NCBI GenBank assembly: GCA_028706895.1
Contig: JAQTVG010000063.1
Coordinates: forward strand, 1 to 6,325
Length of the DNA: 6,325 nucleotides
Source of the DNA: Candidatus Omnitrophota bacterium
Lineage (GTDB): Bacteria; Omnitrophota; Gorgyraeia; Gygaellales; Profunditerraquicolaceae
Direction of reading: 5' to 3'
Shown: one piece after another, positions 1 to 5,522 of the stretch
Numbering within the stretch: position 1 is the stretch's first letter
How the letters are laid out: every line of letters begins with the position of its first letter
Made by a program: the position numbers and the translations under genes
The notes under the pieces: model-generated
Told to the model about the DNA's origin: nothing
Database searches by the model: none
What the model saw: the letters and a program-made list of their open reading frames with translations, nothing else

Positions 1-1197
1 TGTTTTCACGAATTTGGAATCTGATAATTCCTTATAGAGCAAATTCAGGAATTCGTGCCCGTCATCCGGATAATACTCCCAGGCATTTTCCCCATCCATG
101 GCAATAGCAACCAGCATATCCTTTCCGTCAAAGGCATCTGATATATTCTTAAAATGCTTCATCAGGTCGGCTACCGCGTCTTTCGTCTTCCAGCCATGAT
201 AAGTAAAACCTATCAAGTCCGATAATGCCCTGTCGCGGAAAATAATATTCAGGCTTCCTTCCTTCCTCTTTAAGAGGTGGGGTTGGTATAAAAGCTTTGT
301 ATCTCTTTTTTTCTTACTTAAGGATTTAAACAGTATTGCCTCGTCGGTAACTATCCAGTTTATACCTGAGAGCATAAAGAGCGGCAGTATATGTTCGCTC
401 ACCGCCTCTTCCGACGGCCACATGCCAAGCGGGGGCGCGCCCAACCTTTGCTGATAAAAATTCACTGCCTCCTCTATCTGGGCAAGGGCATCCTGCGGGT
501 ACGCGAAATTGGCCTTCGGTAAAACTGTTTTGGGATTTGCTTCCTGGGCGACATTTGTATTATAAAGCAACGGGAGTATGGGGTGATAATAAGGAGTTAC
601 CGTAACTTCAATCTGGCCGTTTGCCATAAATTCTTTATAGCCCGGTATAATTCCTTTTAATATTTCTATTTGCGTATCTAAAACAATATTTTTTTCTTCT
701 TCTGTAAAGAACCTTGCTTTATTTACTAATTCATATAATGCCTTAATACTGCGCCTGAAATACGGGTCTATCCAGCTTAAATTAAACCAAACCTGTAAAT
801 CCAGGTAATCCTGTACGGTGAACTCTTTCCCGGACTGGTTTTTAAAGTATAGCTCGTAGTAACGCGGATGAATAGCTATAACGCGTTCTTTATTAATCTT
901 AAAAAAGTTTTCTTTAATGAAATTTTTATCCTGCGCGGTTAATTCTGCGGCCGGCTTATAGGAGAGCTCAAGGAATTTATCTTTTACGCTGTGGCGGGTA
1001 TAGTCTTCTACCTGCTCTATTAAGGATGGGACAATATTAAAAGTCTGGTGGATTAAAGGATAGTCTTCCAATATCTGCACCATATCCAGGTAATCCTTGG
1101 TTCCGTGTAAACGCACCCAGGGCATACTGGCTTCGCCGGTAAGCAGGTTCTGGTAATACGGCTGGTGCATATGGAAGATAAAAGCAAGATGTAGCAT
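1..1197 (-). CDS. GH57 family glycoside hydrolase (alpha-amylase/alpha-mannosidase type), N-terminal 399 residues
   Basis: The open frame runs without a stop from ATG at 1197 to the window edge, so the C-terminal part is missing. Seen in the translation: HMHQPYY at residues 9-15 (GH57 region 1); VTPYYHPILPLL at about 200-211 (region 2); GMWPSEEAVSE at 258-268 (region 3), where Glu263 fits the nucleophile; MDGENAWEYY at 367-376 (region 4), where Asp368 fits the acid/base. Known for the family: retaining hydrolases or transferases acting on alpha-glucans (amylase, amylopullulanase, branching enzyme, 4-alpha-glucanotransferase). The motif wording is closest to the COG1449 amylase/mannosidase type; exact substrate cannot be told. 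No signal peptide is seen, since region 1 begins at residue 9, so the enzyme is probably cytoplasmic and could act on stored glycogen-like polymer (inference). The start is supported by TGAGG at 1206-1210, about 8 nt upstream. The porin terminator lies immediately upstream, leaving almost no room for a private promoter. Confidence 0.93.
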   Translation of the reverse strand, partial: MLHLAFIFHMHQPYYQNLLTGEASMPWVRLHGTKDYLDMVQILEDYPLIHQTFNIVPSLIEQVEDYTRHSVKDKFLELSYKPAAELTAQDKNFIKENFFKINKERVIAIHPRYYELYFKNQSGKEFTVQDYLDLQVWFNLSWIDPYFRRSIKALYELVNKARFFTEEEKNIVLDTQIEILKGIIPGYKEFMANGQIEVTVTPYYHPILPLLYNTNVAQEANPKTVLPKANFAYPQDALAQIEEAVNFYQQRLGAPPLGMWPSEEAVSEHILPLFMLSGINWIVTDEAILFKSLSKKKRDTKLLYQPHLLKRKEGSLNIIFRDRALSDLIGFTYHGWKTKDAVADLMKHFKNISDAFDGKDMLVAIAMDGENAWEYYPDDGHEFLNLLYKELSDSKFVKT

Positions 1198-1212
1198 AAT
1201 AAATACCTCAAC

Positions 1213-1247
1213 AAAAAACCCTCAGGGGATTGCTCCCCCGAGGGTTT
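1213..1247 (-). terminator. Intrinsic (rho-independent) terminator of the porin gene
   Basis: In minus-strand RNA, AAACCCUC (1247-1240) pairs with GAGGGUUU (1223-1216). A G-U wobble (1239/1224) and GGGG (1238-1235) with CCCC (1228-1225) continue the stem, giving 13 pairs around a 6-nt loop. A run of six U follows at 1218-1213, partly shared with the stem base. The 1239/1224 position is a G-U pair in minus-strand RNA but an A-C mismatch in plus-strand RNA, so the element is built for minus transcription. It begins 22 nt after the porin stop codon and ends 3 nt before the GH57 ribosome-binding site. Confidence 0.92.
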
Positions 1248-1269
1248 GTAAAACACATAGTTGAAACTA

Positions 1270-2712
1270 TTAGAAGGTAACTTTCATTGAACCAACTAAC
1301 TGCTTTGCGGTCTTTCTATTACCTTCTTGCTTATCAAAAGCTTGGCCAGGTATGAATGCACCGCCTGTTAAAGCAAACTGCACATCTTCGGTGTAATCAT
1401 ATGTAACGCCTAAGTCAATTTCGTTACCAAGATCAAGCTTTCCACCCTTCATGGTATAAGTAGGATCGCCCGGAATACCACTTAATGTTACAGTACCGGT
1501 ATCACCTGTCGCATAAGGCTGATTTGCTCTTAAATAATAGTAATTTGCCATCAGCTTTATATCATCCATAGGCTTGACGCTGGCATTGATATTATATATT
1601 TGCATATTGGTAAGAGCAAATATCTTGTTAAAGAGGGTTCCGCCGTTCTGATCTTCAAACATCGGATCCCAACCTTTGTACGTGTTGTTTGTGCTTCCTG
1701 GTTTGTCACCAGATAAATAGGTATAGCTGCCACCTACTGTTGGGGTATATTTTACCATAACAGGAAGTTTGTAATCAGCTATTGCCTGTATAGCCCAAGC
1801 TTTTACGCTACGGCTCTGGTTAGTATCTGCACCTTCATTAGGATAGATATCTGTGTTAGCAATATGGTTACCATACTGTATAGCACCTTCTAATCCTAAA
1901 GCCAAGTCTTTAATGCCGGTGTAATTAGCTCTAAGACCTGTAGCATACAGATTTTCGCCTTTTGATGGTTGTCCAGCAACACCCGCGGTCATGAAACCTG
2001 TATCTCTTTGTCTTAAAAAGGTGTAAAGTTCAGTATCCAAATTCTTGTTGAATGCATAATTGGCATTGATACCATAGAGGTTGGCATTATCAAATGTTTT
2101 TACGCTGCTCTCGCTTAACCTAGAATACAAAAGATCTATTGCTAAAGGATTGTAGTCTAAGGTAGCTCTAATAGCATCAAATGATTTACGCAAAGAAAAA
2201 TCGTCTATAGAATTTGGAAGGAACCTGTTTGCGTTACCATGTCCACCAGCAATTGCGTTGGTCGTGCGGGCACCAAGTACTAACCCATTACCAAATTTCA
2301 TTTCCTGGCGTCCTACGGTCAAGGTCAATGGTGAATAAAGAAACTCTTTCAAAGTCGCGTATGCGAGATCAATATCAATTGATGAATTCTCGCTGTCTTT
2401 GTAAGTATCAGGAGCATTAGGTTCATCAAGTTCTTCGCCCCATGTTCTTTCGTTTAGCAACCTTACTGTGGTAGAAACATTGTCCGTAAGGTCAGCATCA
2501 ACTCTTACGCGGACTTGTGAAAGGAATGTCCTGATTTTTTTACCAAAATCAGATGTAGTTGGTTCATTTGTAGTAAGCGTCAAATCGTTGCGGCCAATAG
2601 CTGTCATGGTAATGTCTCCGCTTACTTTGACGTTCTGGACTTCTGCGTATGCGCTGAAAGCAAGGCCCAGCACGAACACAGCGACCAGTATTAATATCAA
2701 GCGTTTACTCAT
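1270..2712 (-). CDS. Outer-membrane beta-barrel porin, alginate-export-like family
   Basis: A 480-residue protein. Residues 1-23 form a signal peptide (MSKR, a hydrophobic stretch, then AYA before Glu24). The mature part shows many alternating hydrophobic/polar strands (for example 66-74, 80-88, 112-122, 183-196, 257-263, 432-440) and ends in Phe480 after SMKVTF, the usual signal for outer-membrane barrel insertion. VGRQEMKFGNG at 133-143 resembles the conserved VGRQ-x-x-x-x-G segment of alginate-export-family (AlgE-like) barrels. Length suits a barrel of about 16-18 strands. Substrate cannot be inferred; members of this family are often simply general or anion porins. Start choice is firm: AAAGGAGGA at 2721-2729 lies 8 nt upstream of the ATG. 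The gene is monocistronic by appearance, with its own promoter (2896-2924), a long leader and a strong terminator at 1213-1247. The separate promoter and good ribosome site suggest high expression. Confidence 0.88.
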   Translation of the reverse strand: MSKRLILILVAVFVLGLAFSAYAEVQNVKVSGDITMTAIGRNDLTLTTNEPTTSDFGKKIRTFLSQVRVRVDADLTDNVSTTVRLLNERTWGEELDEPNAPDTYKDSENSSIDIDLAYATLKEFLYSPLTLTVGRQEMKFGNGLVLGARTTNAIAGGHGNANRFLPNSIDDFSLRKSFDAIRATLDYNPLAIDLLYSRLSESSVKTFDNANLYGINANYAFNKNLDTELYTFLRQRDTGFMTAGVAGQPSKGENLYATGLRANYTGIKDLALGLEGAIQYGNHIANTDIYPNEGADTNQSRSVKAWAIQAIADYKLPVMVKYTPTVGGSYTYLSGDKPGSTNNTYKGWDPMFEDQNGGTLFNKIFALTNMQIYNINASVKPMDDIKLMANYYYLRANQPYATGDTGTVTLSGIPGDPTYTMKGGKLDLGNEIDLGVTYDYTEDVQFALTGGAFIPGQAFDKQEGNRKTAKQLVGSMKVTF

Positions 2713-2813
2713 TTTGTGTATCCTCCTTTAAGAATACTCTAAATATATTGAACTAGGTTTTTATGTGTTGCCTAGAGAATTTCTATATATGTATATCACT
2801 GGATTTTAGTTGA

Positions 2814-2857
2814 CTTTAGGCTATTTTATTAAGAAGTCACCTCCTTTTCGCCTAAAA
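2814..2857 (-). other. Leader hairpin with a perfect orphan Shine-Dalgarno sequence
   Basis: In minus-strand RNA, UUUUAGGC (2857-2850) pairs with GCCUAAAG (2821-2814). Inside, AAGGAG (2846-2841) pairs with CUUCUU (2836-2831) across a GUGA loop of the GNRA class. The inner arm and loop together spell AAGGAGGUGA, fully complementary to the anti-SD tail of 16S rRNA. No AUG, GUG or UUG lies within about 30 nt downstream, so the site does not serve an obvious start codon. The structure is read directly; its role (mRNA stabiliser, ribosome standby site or switch) is inference. Confidence 0.5.
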
Positions 2858-2888
2858 TTAAAGCCATCTCCAATGGTATAACCAACAT
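2829..2888 (-). CDS. Possible 19-residue leader peptide
   Basis: An ATG at 2888 begins a 19-codon frame (MLVIPLEMALILGEKEVTS) ending at TAA 2831-2829. The ATG lies 1 nt after the predicted transcription start, so it would be translated as a nearly leaderless message; no ribosome site precedes it. Its last codons overlap the orphan SD sequence in the hairpin at 2814-2857, so translating it would unfold that hairpin. A frame this short can arise by chance, and there is no run of one amino acid as in classic attenuation peptides. Listed as a candidate only. Confidence 0.18.
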   Translation of the reverse strand: MLVIPLEMALILGEKEVTS

Positions 2889-2895
2889 TGTTACT

Positions 2896-2924
2896 TTTTT
2901 ACCACATAACTCCTTATTTGTCAA
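2896..2924 (-). promoter_or_regulatory. Sigma-70-type promoter of the porin gene
   Basis: A perfect -35 TTGACA (2924-2919) is separated by exactly 17 nt from TAAAAA (2901-2896, 4 of 6 matches to TATAAT). The -10 is preceded by TGG (2904-2902), an extended -10 TGn element. The predicted start is near 2889. The promoter begins 11 nt after the stop codon of the upstream lipoprotein gene, and no terminator lies between, so operon read-through into the porin leader is possible. Confidence 0.75.
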
Positions 2925-2935
2925 GTGTTTTTTGT

Positions 2936-3406
2936 TTATTTTACCGGTTTTGTGGCTTTTCTGGGCTTGATTTCGGATTTCGGGCCTAAAGAGATAATTA
3001 TAGTAATGCTATTGCCTTTTCCTGCCACATCAATGATGCAGCTCTCCTGTTCGCGGTCAAAATTAAGTAACCGCTGGCCGTATTCAATTGCATTCAGCAA
3101 ATTCCAATTATAGAGCGGCATCTGGTCTTTATAGAAAGTAACCACCTGCTCTATATCAGCTTTACCATGGTATTTTAATACTCCGACCCGCACACCCGCG
3201 CTCTGAAAAGTATAAGACTCTTCAGGCAAGAATTTAAAACCTGCCGGAACAGGGACATCGTTAAATTTTAATGATGCCTGTGGTTCTAATCCTACCTGCT
3301 CTTTTGACATGGCATCATTTTTAGAAGTGCTTGCGCAGCCGATAAAATTAAAAACAAAAAATGTAAATATTAAAATAACAGGAAATTGTAATTTTAATCC
3401 TTTCAT
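2936..3406 (-). CDS. Small lipoprotein of unknown function
   Basis: A 156-residue protein. Residues 1-23 are a lipoprotein signal (MKGLK, hydrophobic core, FIG) ending at lipid Cys24; position -3 is Phe rather than the usual Leu. Ala follows the Cys, which by the Lol rule favours the outer membrane. After a low-complexity linker (25-46) comes a single domain from about 49 to 141, starting NDVPVPAGFKFLPEESYTF and containing VGVLKYHGKADIEQVVTFYKDQMP and WNLLNAIEYG. This pattern resembles small periplasmic lipoprotein domains I have seen in deltaproteobacteria-like genomes, but I cannot name the family. The C-terminus is Lys/Pro-rich. It overlaps the PHP gene as ATGA, with GGAGG at 3411-3415 only 4 nt upstream of the ATG, suggesting translational coupling. 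It is the last gene of the block; no terminator is visible after it. Confidence 0.85.
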   Translation of the reverse strand: MKGLKLQFPVILIFTFFVFNFIGCASTSKNDAMSKEQVGLEPQASLKFNDVPVPAGFKFLPEESYTFQSAGVRVGVLKYHGKADIEQVVTFYKDQMPLYNWNLLNAIEYGQRLLNFDREQESCIIDVAGKGNSITIIISLGPKSEIKPRKATKPVK

Positions 3407-4056
3407 CGGGCCTCCCTCTCTTTTATAAATTTTTCTACGTCACTATAAATGCTATCTATCTTACTGCTGGTTAAGCCGGCGCTAAGGGCTACGCTGATTA
3501 ATTCTTCGGGTTTAACAATATCTTCAGGCATATGGCTATCTGTGTTTATAACTAACCTGGCGCCTGCTTTTAACGCCTCTTCAGCTACATGAGGGTTGGT
3601 GCCTTTATGGCCTTTGCGGGTAGTTATCTCTAAGAATATATTTTTTTTAGCGGCGAGCTCCACATCTTCCTTGCTGATTAATCCCGGGTGAGCCAAAATG
3701 TCTACGCCTGCTTCTAACGCGGCGCGGTTTGTCCCTTTAACTACAGGCTCGGCCAAGGTCTCTCCGTGGCCGATAATAATTTTCATACCTTTGTCTTTAG
3801 CGAATTTTACCAAAGGGCTGAATTGTTCCGGAGGGATATGCGTTAATTCTACGCCCGGCAGGACCTTTATGCCGGAATTCGCGGGCCATTGCTTAACAAA
3901 TTTTAATATCGCATCGGTAACAAATTCTATGTTACTGTAGTCCGCGTGGTCAGTAATCGCGATTACCTTGTAACCTTGCGACAAATAACGCACAGCTACC
4001 TCTGAAGGTAACAACGCGCCGTCGCTTAATAAAGAGTGTGAATGCAGGTTATACAT
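3403..4056 (-). CDS. PHP-domain metal-dependent phosphoesterase (histidinol-phosphatase-like)
   Basis: A 217-residue protein made of one PHP domain. Metal-ligand motifs seen: HSHSLLSDG with His5 and His7 plus Asp12; ITDHAD with Asp36 and His37; GVELTH with Glu70 and His73; GHGE with His97; LAHPG with His123; NTDSH with Asp173 and His175. All canonical PHP metal positions look intact, so it is probably an active trinuclear-metal phosphoesterase in the cytoplasm. It matches the group usually named histidinol phosphate phosphatase domain protein; no his genes are near, so the true substrate is open. Start choice: the frame stays open upstream to an ATG at 4095, but those 13 residues come from the T-arm and acceptor of the tRNA-Arg gene, so ATG 4056 is preferred. 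Residue 5 of this start is already the first metal His, as is normal. Only 9 nt separate it from the tRNA, and the only SD-like bases (AGGGG) are within the tRNA acceptor. The stop overlaps the lipoprotein start (ATGA). Confidence 0.9.
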   Translation of the reverse strand: MYNLHSHSLLSDGALLPSEVAVRYLSQGYKVIAITDHADYSNIEFVTDAILKFVKQWPANSGIKVLPGVELTHIPPEQFSPLVKFAKDKGMKIIIGHGETLAEPVVKGTNRAALEAGVDILAHPGLISKEDVELAAKKNIFLEITTRKGHKGTNPHVAEEALKAGARLVINTDSHMPEDIVKPEELISVALSAGLTSSKIDSIYSDVEKFIKEREAR

Positions 4057-4065
4057 TTTTAAAAG

Positions 4066-4139
4066 TGCCCCTGGCAGGAATCGAACCTGCCACACGCAGT
4101 TTAGGAAACTGCTGCTCTATCCTTATGAGCTACAGGGGC
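4066..4139 (-). tRNA. tRNA-Arg, anticodon CCU
   Basis: A complete 74-nt cloverleaf is visible. Acceptor GCCCCTG pairs with CAGGGGC, with discriminator A. The D arm is GCTC/GAGC with a 9-nt loop. The anticodon arm is GCAGT/ACTGC with loop TTCCTAA, giving anticodon CCT that reads AGG. The variable loop is 5 nt (GTGTG). The T arm is GCAGG/CCTGC with loop TTCGATT. CCA is not encoded. The gene lies 7 nt after the apt stop codon and 9 nt before the PHP start codon, on the same strand and with no promoter or terminator between. It is thus presumably cut from the polycistronic transcript. Confidence 0.97.
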
Positions 4140-4146
4140 AACATTA

Positions 4147-4677
4147 TTAATATTTAATTAAAGAATAAACCGGGTACCCTTGCAGCTTATCCCTGCCTTT
4201 TAAATCCGTCAATTCAATTAAAAAAACAATGCCCGCGATTTTTCCTTGCTGCTGCCTTATTAAATCAGCTACCGCTTTTACTGTCCCACCCGTAGCCAAA
4301 AGGTCATCTATAATTAATACTTTCTCTCCCGGATTAATGGCGTCGTGGTGCATTTCCAGGGTATCTGTGCCATATTCTAACTCATAGGTCGCGGAATTAG
4401 TCTTCCAGGGAAGCTTTCCTTTTTTGCGCACAGGGACAAACCCAACACCTAACTTATGGGCAATCGCGCCGCCCAATATAAAACCCCTGGCTTCCACTGC
4501 CACCACCTTATCTATTTTTTTATTTTTGTATTTCAGCGTCAGAGAATTTAACGCCTTTTTAAATACTTTGCCGTTTTTTAACAGTGTTGTTACATCATAA
4601 AAAAGAATCCCCGGTTTAGGAAAATCCGGGATACCCCTTATGTAATCCTTATATCCTTTTTTATCCTGCGGCATCAT
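4147..4677 (-). CDS. apt: Adenine phosphoribosyltransferase
   Basis: A 176-residue cytoplasmic enzyme of purine salvage: adenine + PRPP gives AMP + PPi. Seen: IPDFPKPGILFYDVTTLL at 16-33; VEARGFILGGAIA at 61-73; the flexible-loop region FVPVRKKGKLPWKT at 80-93; YELEYGTDTLEMH at 98-110; and the PRPP-binding loop VLIIDDLLATGGT at 120-132 with both Asp residues. Length is close to the usual 170-185. Start: two tandem ATG codons (4677 and 4674). AAGGAG at 4687-4682 is 4 nt from the first and 7 nt from the second, so the second may be the one used; either overlaps the sigma-factor stop (ATGA or TGATG), implying coupled translation. The tRNA-Arg gene follows at 7 nt. The product pair AMP and PPi is also used by PPDK, encoded upstream in the same block. 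Confidence 0.97.
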   Translation of the reverse strand: MMPQDKKGYKDYIRGIPDFPKPGILFYDVTTLLKNGKVFKKALNSLTLKYKNKKIDKVVAVEARGFILGGAIAHKLGVGFVPVRKKGKLPWKTNSATYELEYGTDTLEMHHDAINPGEKVLIIDDLLATGGTVKAVADLIRQQQGKIAGIVFLIELTDLKGRDKLQGYPVYSLIKY

Positions 4678-5522
4678 GCCTCTCCTTCCGGAGTGGTTTC
4701 ATAACGGTGAAAACCTCCCGGCTGCTCATAAATGAATTTTTTTAATTTCCTTAACGCCTGCTCCTCTATCTGGCGCACCCTTTCACGGGAAACCTTTAAT
4801 TTATCAGCTACCTCGGCGAGGGTATGCGTTTTACCGTCAACCAGGCCGAAGCGCATATCCAGCACTTGCCTCTCCCTCTCGTTCATTATTTCTAAAATGC
4901 TGGCCAGGTGCTCTTTGTCAAAAAGGCGCTCAATTTCGGTGTCAGGAGCTATTGCAGTCTGGTTCTCAACCAAATCCAGGATCTGGCCTTCGTCCTCGTC
5001 GCCTAAAGGCGCATCCAGAGAAGATGTCTTGGTGGCTAACCAAAAATTAATCTGTTTCGTCTGGGCTATTGATACTTTCATTTTTTTGGCGATTTCCTGA
5101 TTGGTTGCCGGGCGTTTTAATTTTTGGGAGAGCTGCTCGTTTGTTTTCTTCCATTTACTCAAGAGTTCGTTCATGTAAACTGGCATACGTATCATTTTTC
5201 CCTGTTCAAATATCGCGCGGGTAATCGCCTGTTTTATCCACCAGGCGGCATATGTGGAAAAACGAAAACCTTTACTGGGTTTAAATTTATCCACTGCCTT
5301 CATTAACCCGAGGTTGCCTTCTTCTATTAAATCAAGAAAAGGCGTCCCCAGGTGCATATACCTTTTGGCAATGTTAATTACAAGGCGAAGGTTGGCGCGT
5401 ATCATCGCTTTGCGCGCCAACTCATCGCCTTTTTTAATTCTCCTGCTTAAAGTCACTTCTTCTTGAGCAGTTAATAATGGTATGTTCCTGATTTCTTTCA
5501 GGTATGTTTTTAATGCTTCCAT
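4674..5522 (-). CDS. RNA polymerase sigma-70 factor, RpoD/SigA-like without region 1.1 (group 2 type)
   Basis: A 282-residue protein. Region 1.2 is at about 1-34 (LKTYLKEIRNIPLLTAQEE). Region 2 is at about 40-108, with ANLRLVINIAKRY, DLIEEGNLGLMKAVDKF (2.2, core binding) and FRFSTYAAWWIKQAITRAI (2.3-2.4). Gln98 and Thr101 correspond to the -10-reading Gln and Thr of RpoD. Region 3 spans about 109-190. Region 4 is at about 213-264, with ERERQVLDMRFGL and a helix-turn-helix SRERVRQIEEQALRKLKKF. The DNA-reading residues look like those of primary sigma factors, so it should read TTGACA/TATAAT-like promoters. The absence of region 1.1 and the short length suggest a secondary (group 2) factor, although some lineages have a short primary one. 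It overlaps ppdK by one base (TAATG) and apt by ATGA. The upstream ribosome site is weak (GAGAAG), consistent with coupling to ppdK translation. Confidence 0.93.
   Translation of the reverse strand: MEALKTYLKEIRNIPLLTAQEEVTLSRRIKKGDELARKAMIRANLRLVINIAKRYMHLGTPFLDLIEEGNLGLMKAVDKFKPSKGFRFSTYAAWWIKQAITRAIFEQGKMIRMPVYMNELLSKWKKTNEQLSQKLKRPATNQEIAKKMKVSIAQTKQINFWLATKTSSLDAPLGDEDEGQILDLVENQTAIAPDTEIERLFDKEHLASILEIMNERERQVLDMRFGLVDGKTHTLAEVADKLKVSRERVRQIEEQALRKLKKFIYEQPGGFHRYETTPEGEA

Larger units (their letters stand above)
2713..2889 (-). promoter_or_regulatory. Long 5' leader of the porin mRNA
   Basis: If transcription starts about 7 nt past the -10 element (near 2889), the porin mRNA has a leader of roughly 175 nt. 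Visible structure in order: CAAUG (2890-2886) against CAUUG (2875-2871); a competing small CCAU/AUGG hairpin just after it; the SD-displaying hairpin at 2814-2857; a weak CUAGG/CCUAG hairpin (2775-2771 with 2757-2753); and the porin ribosome-binding site at 2721-2729. I do not recognise a named riboswitch class. The boundary depends on the predicted start site. Confidence 0.5.

Noticed and set aside
1053..1256. Minus-strand 67-codon frame overlapping the GH57 start and terminator
   Set aside because: It runs through the terminator hairpin and lies in another frame of the GH57 gene, whose conserved motifs fix the real frame.
2214..2731. Plus-strand open frames opposite the porin (2214-2420 and 2468-2731)
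   Set aside because: They are antisense to a well-supported porin, have no ribosome site or recognisable domain, and their translations look like random Ser/Arg/Leu-rich antisense.
2810..2838. TTGACT on the plus strand at 2810-2815 as a divergent promoter
   Set aside because: No acceptable -10 at 16-18 nt spacing and no plus-strand gene downstream.
2814..2890. Known riboswitch class (for example c-di-GMP or preQ1) in the porin leader
   Set aside because: There is a GNRA-type loop, but I could not match the conserved cores of any named class by eye, so it is reported only as an unnamed structure.
2930..2940. T-rich tract after the lipoprotein gene as a terminator
   Set aside because: The T run is on the plus strand, so it reads as A in minus-strand RNA, and no GC-rich stem precedes it.
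2925..3113. Plus-strand open frame with a hydrophobic start opposite the lipoprotein end
   Set aside because: The hydrophobic stretch is the antisense of the lipoprotein C-terminus and the intergenic A/T-rich tract; no SD and overlaps the porin promoter.
3698..3940. Plus-strand open frame opposite the PHP gene
   Set aside because: The opposite strand carries intact PHP metal motifs; this frame has no independent support.
4732..5466. Plus-strand open frames opposite the sigma-factor gene (4732-5100, 5124-5306, 5254-5466)
   Set aside because: Antisense shadows of strongly conserved sigma-70 coding sequence, without family motifs or ribosome sites.
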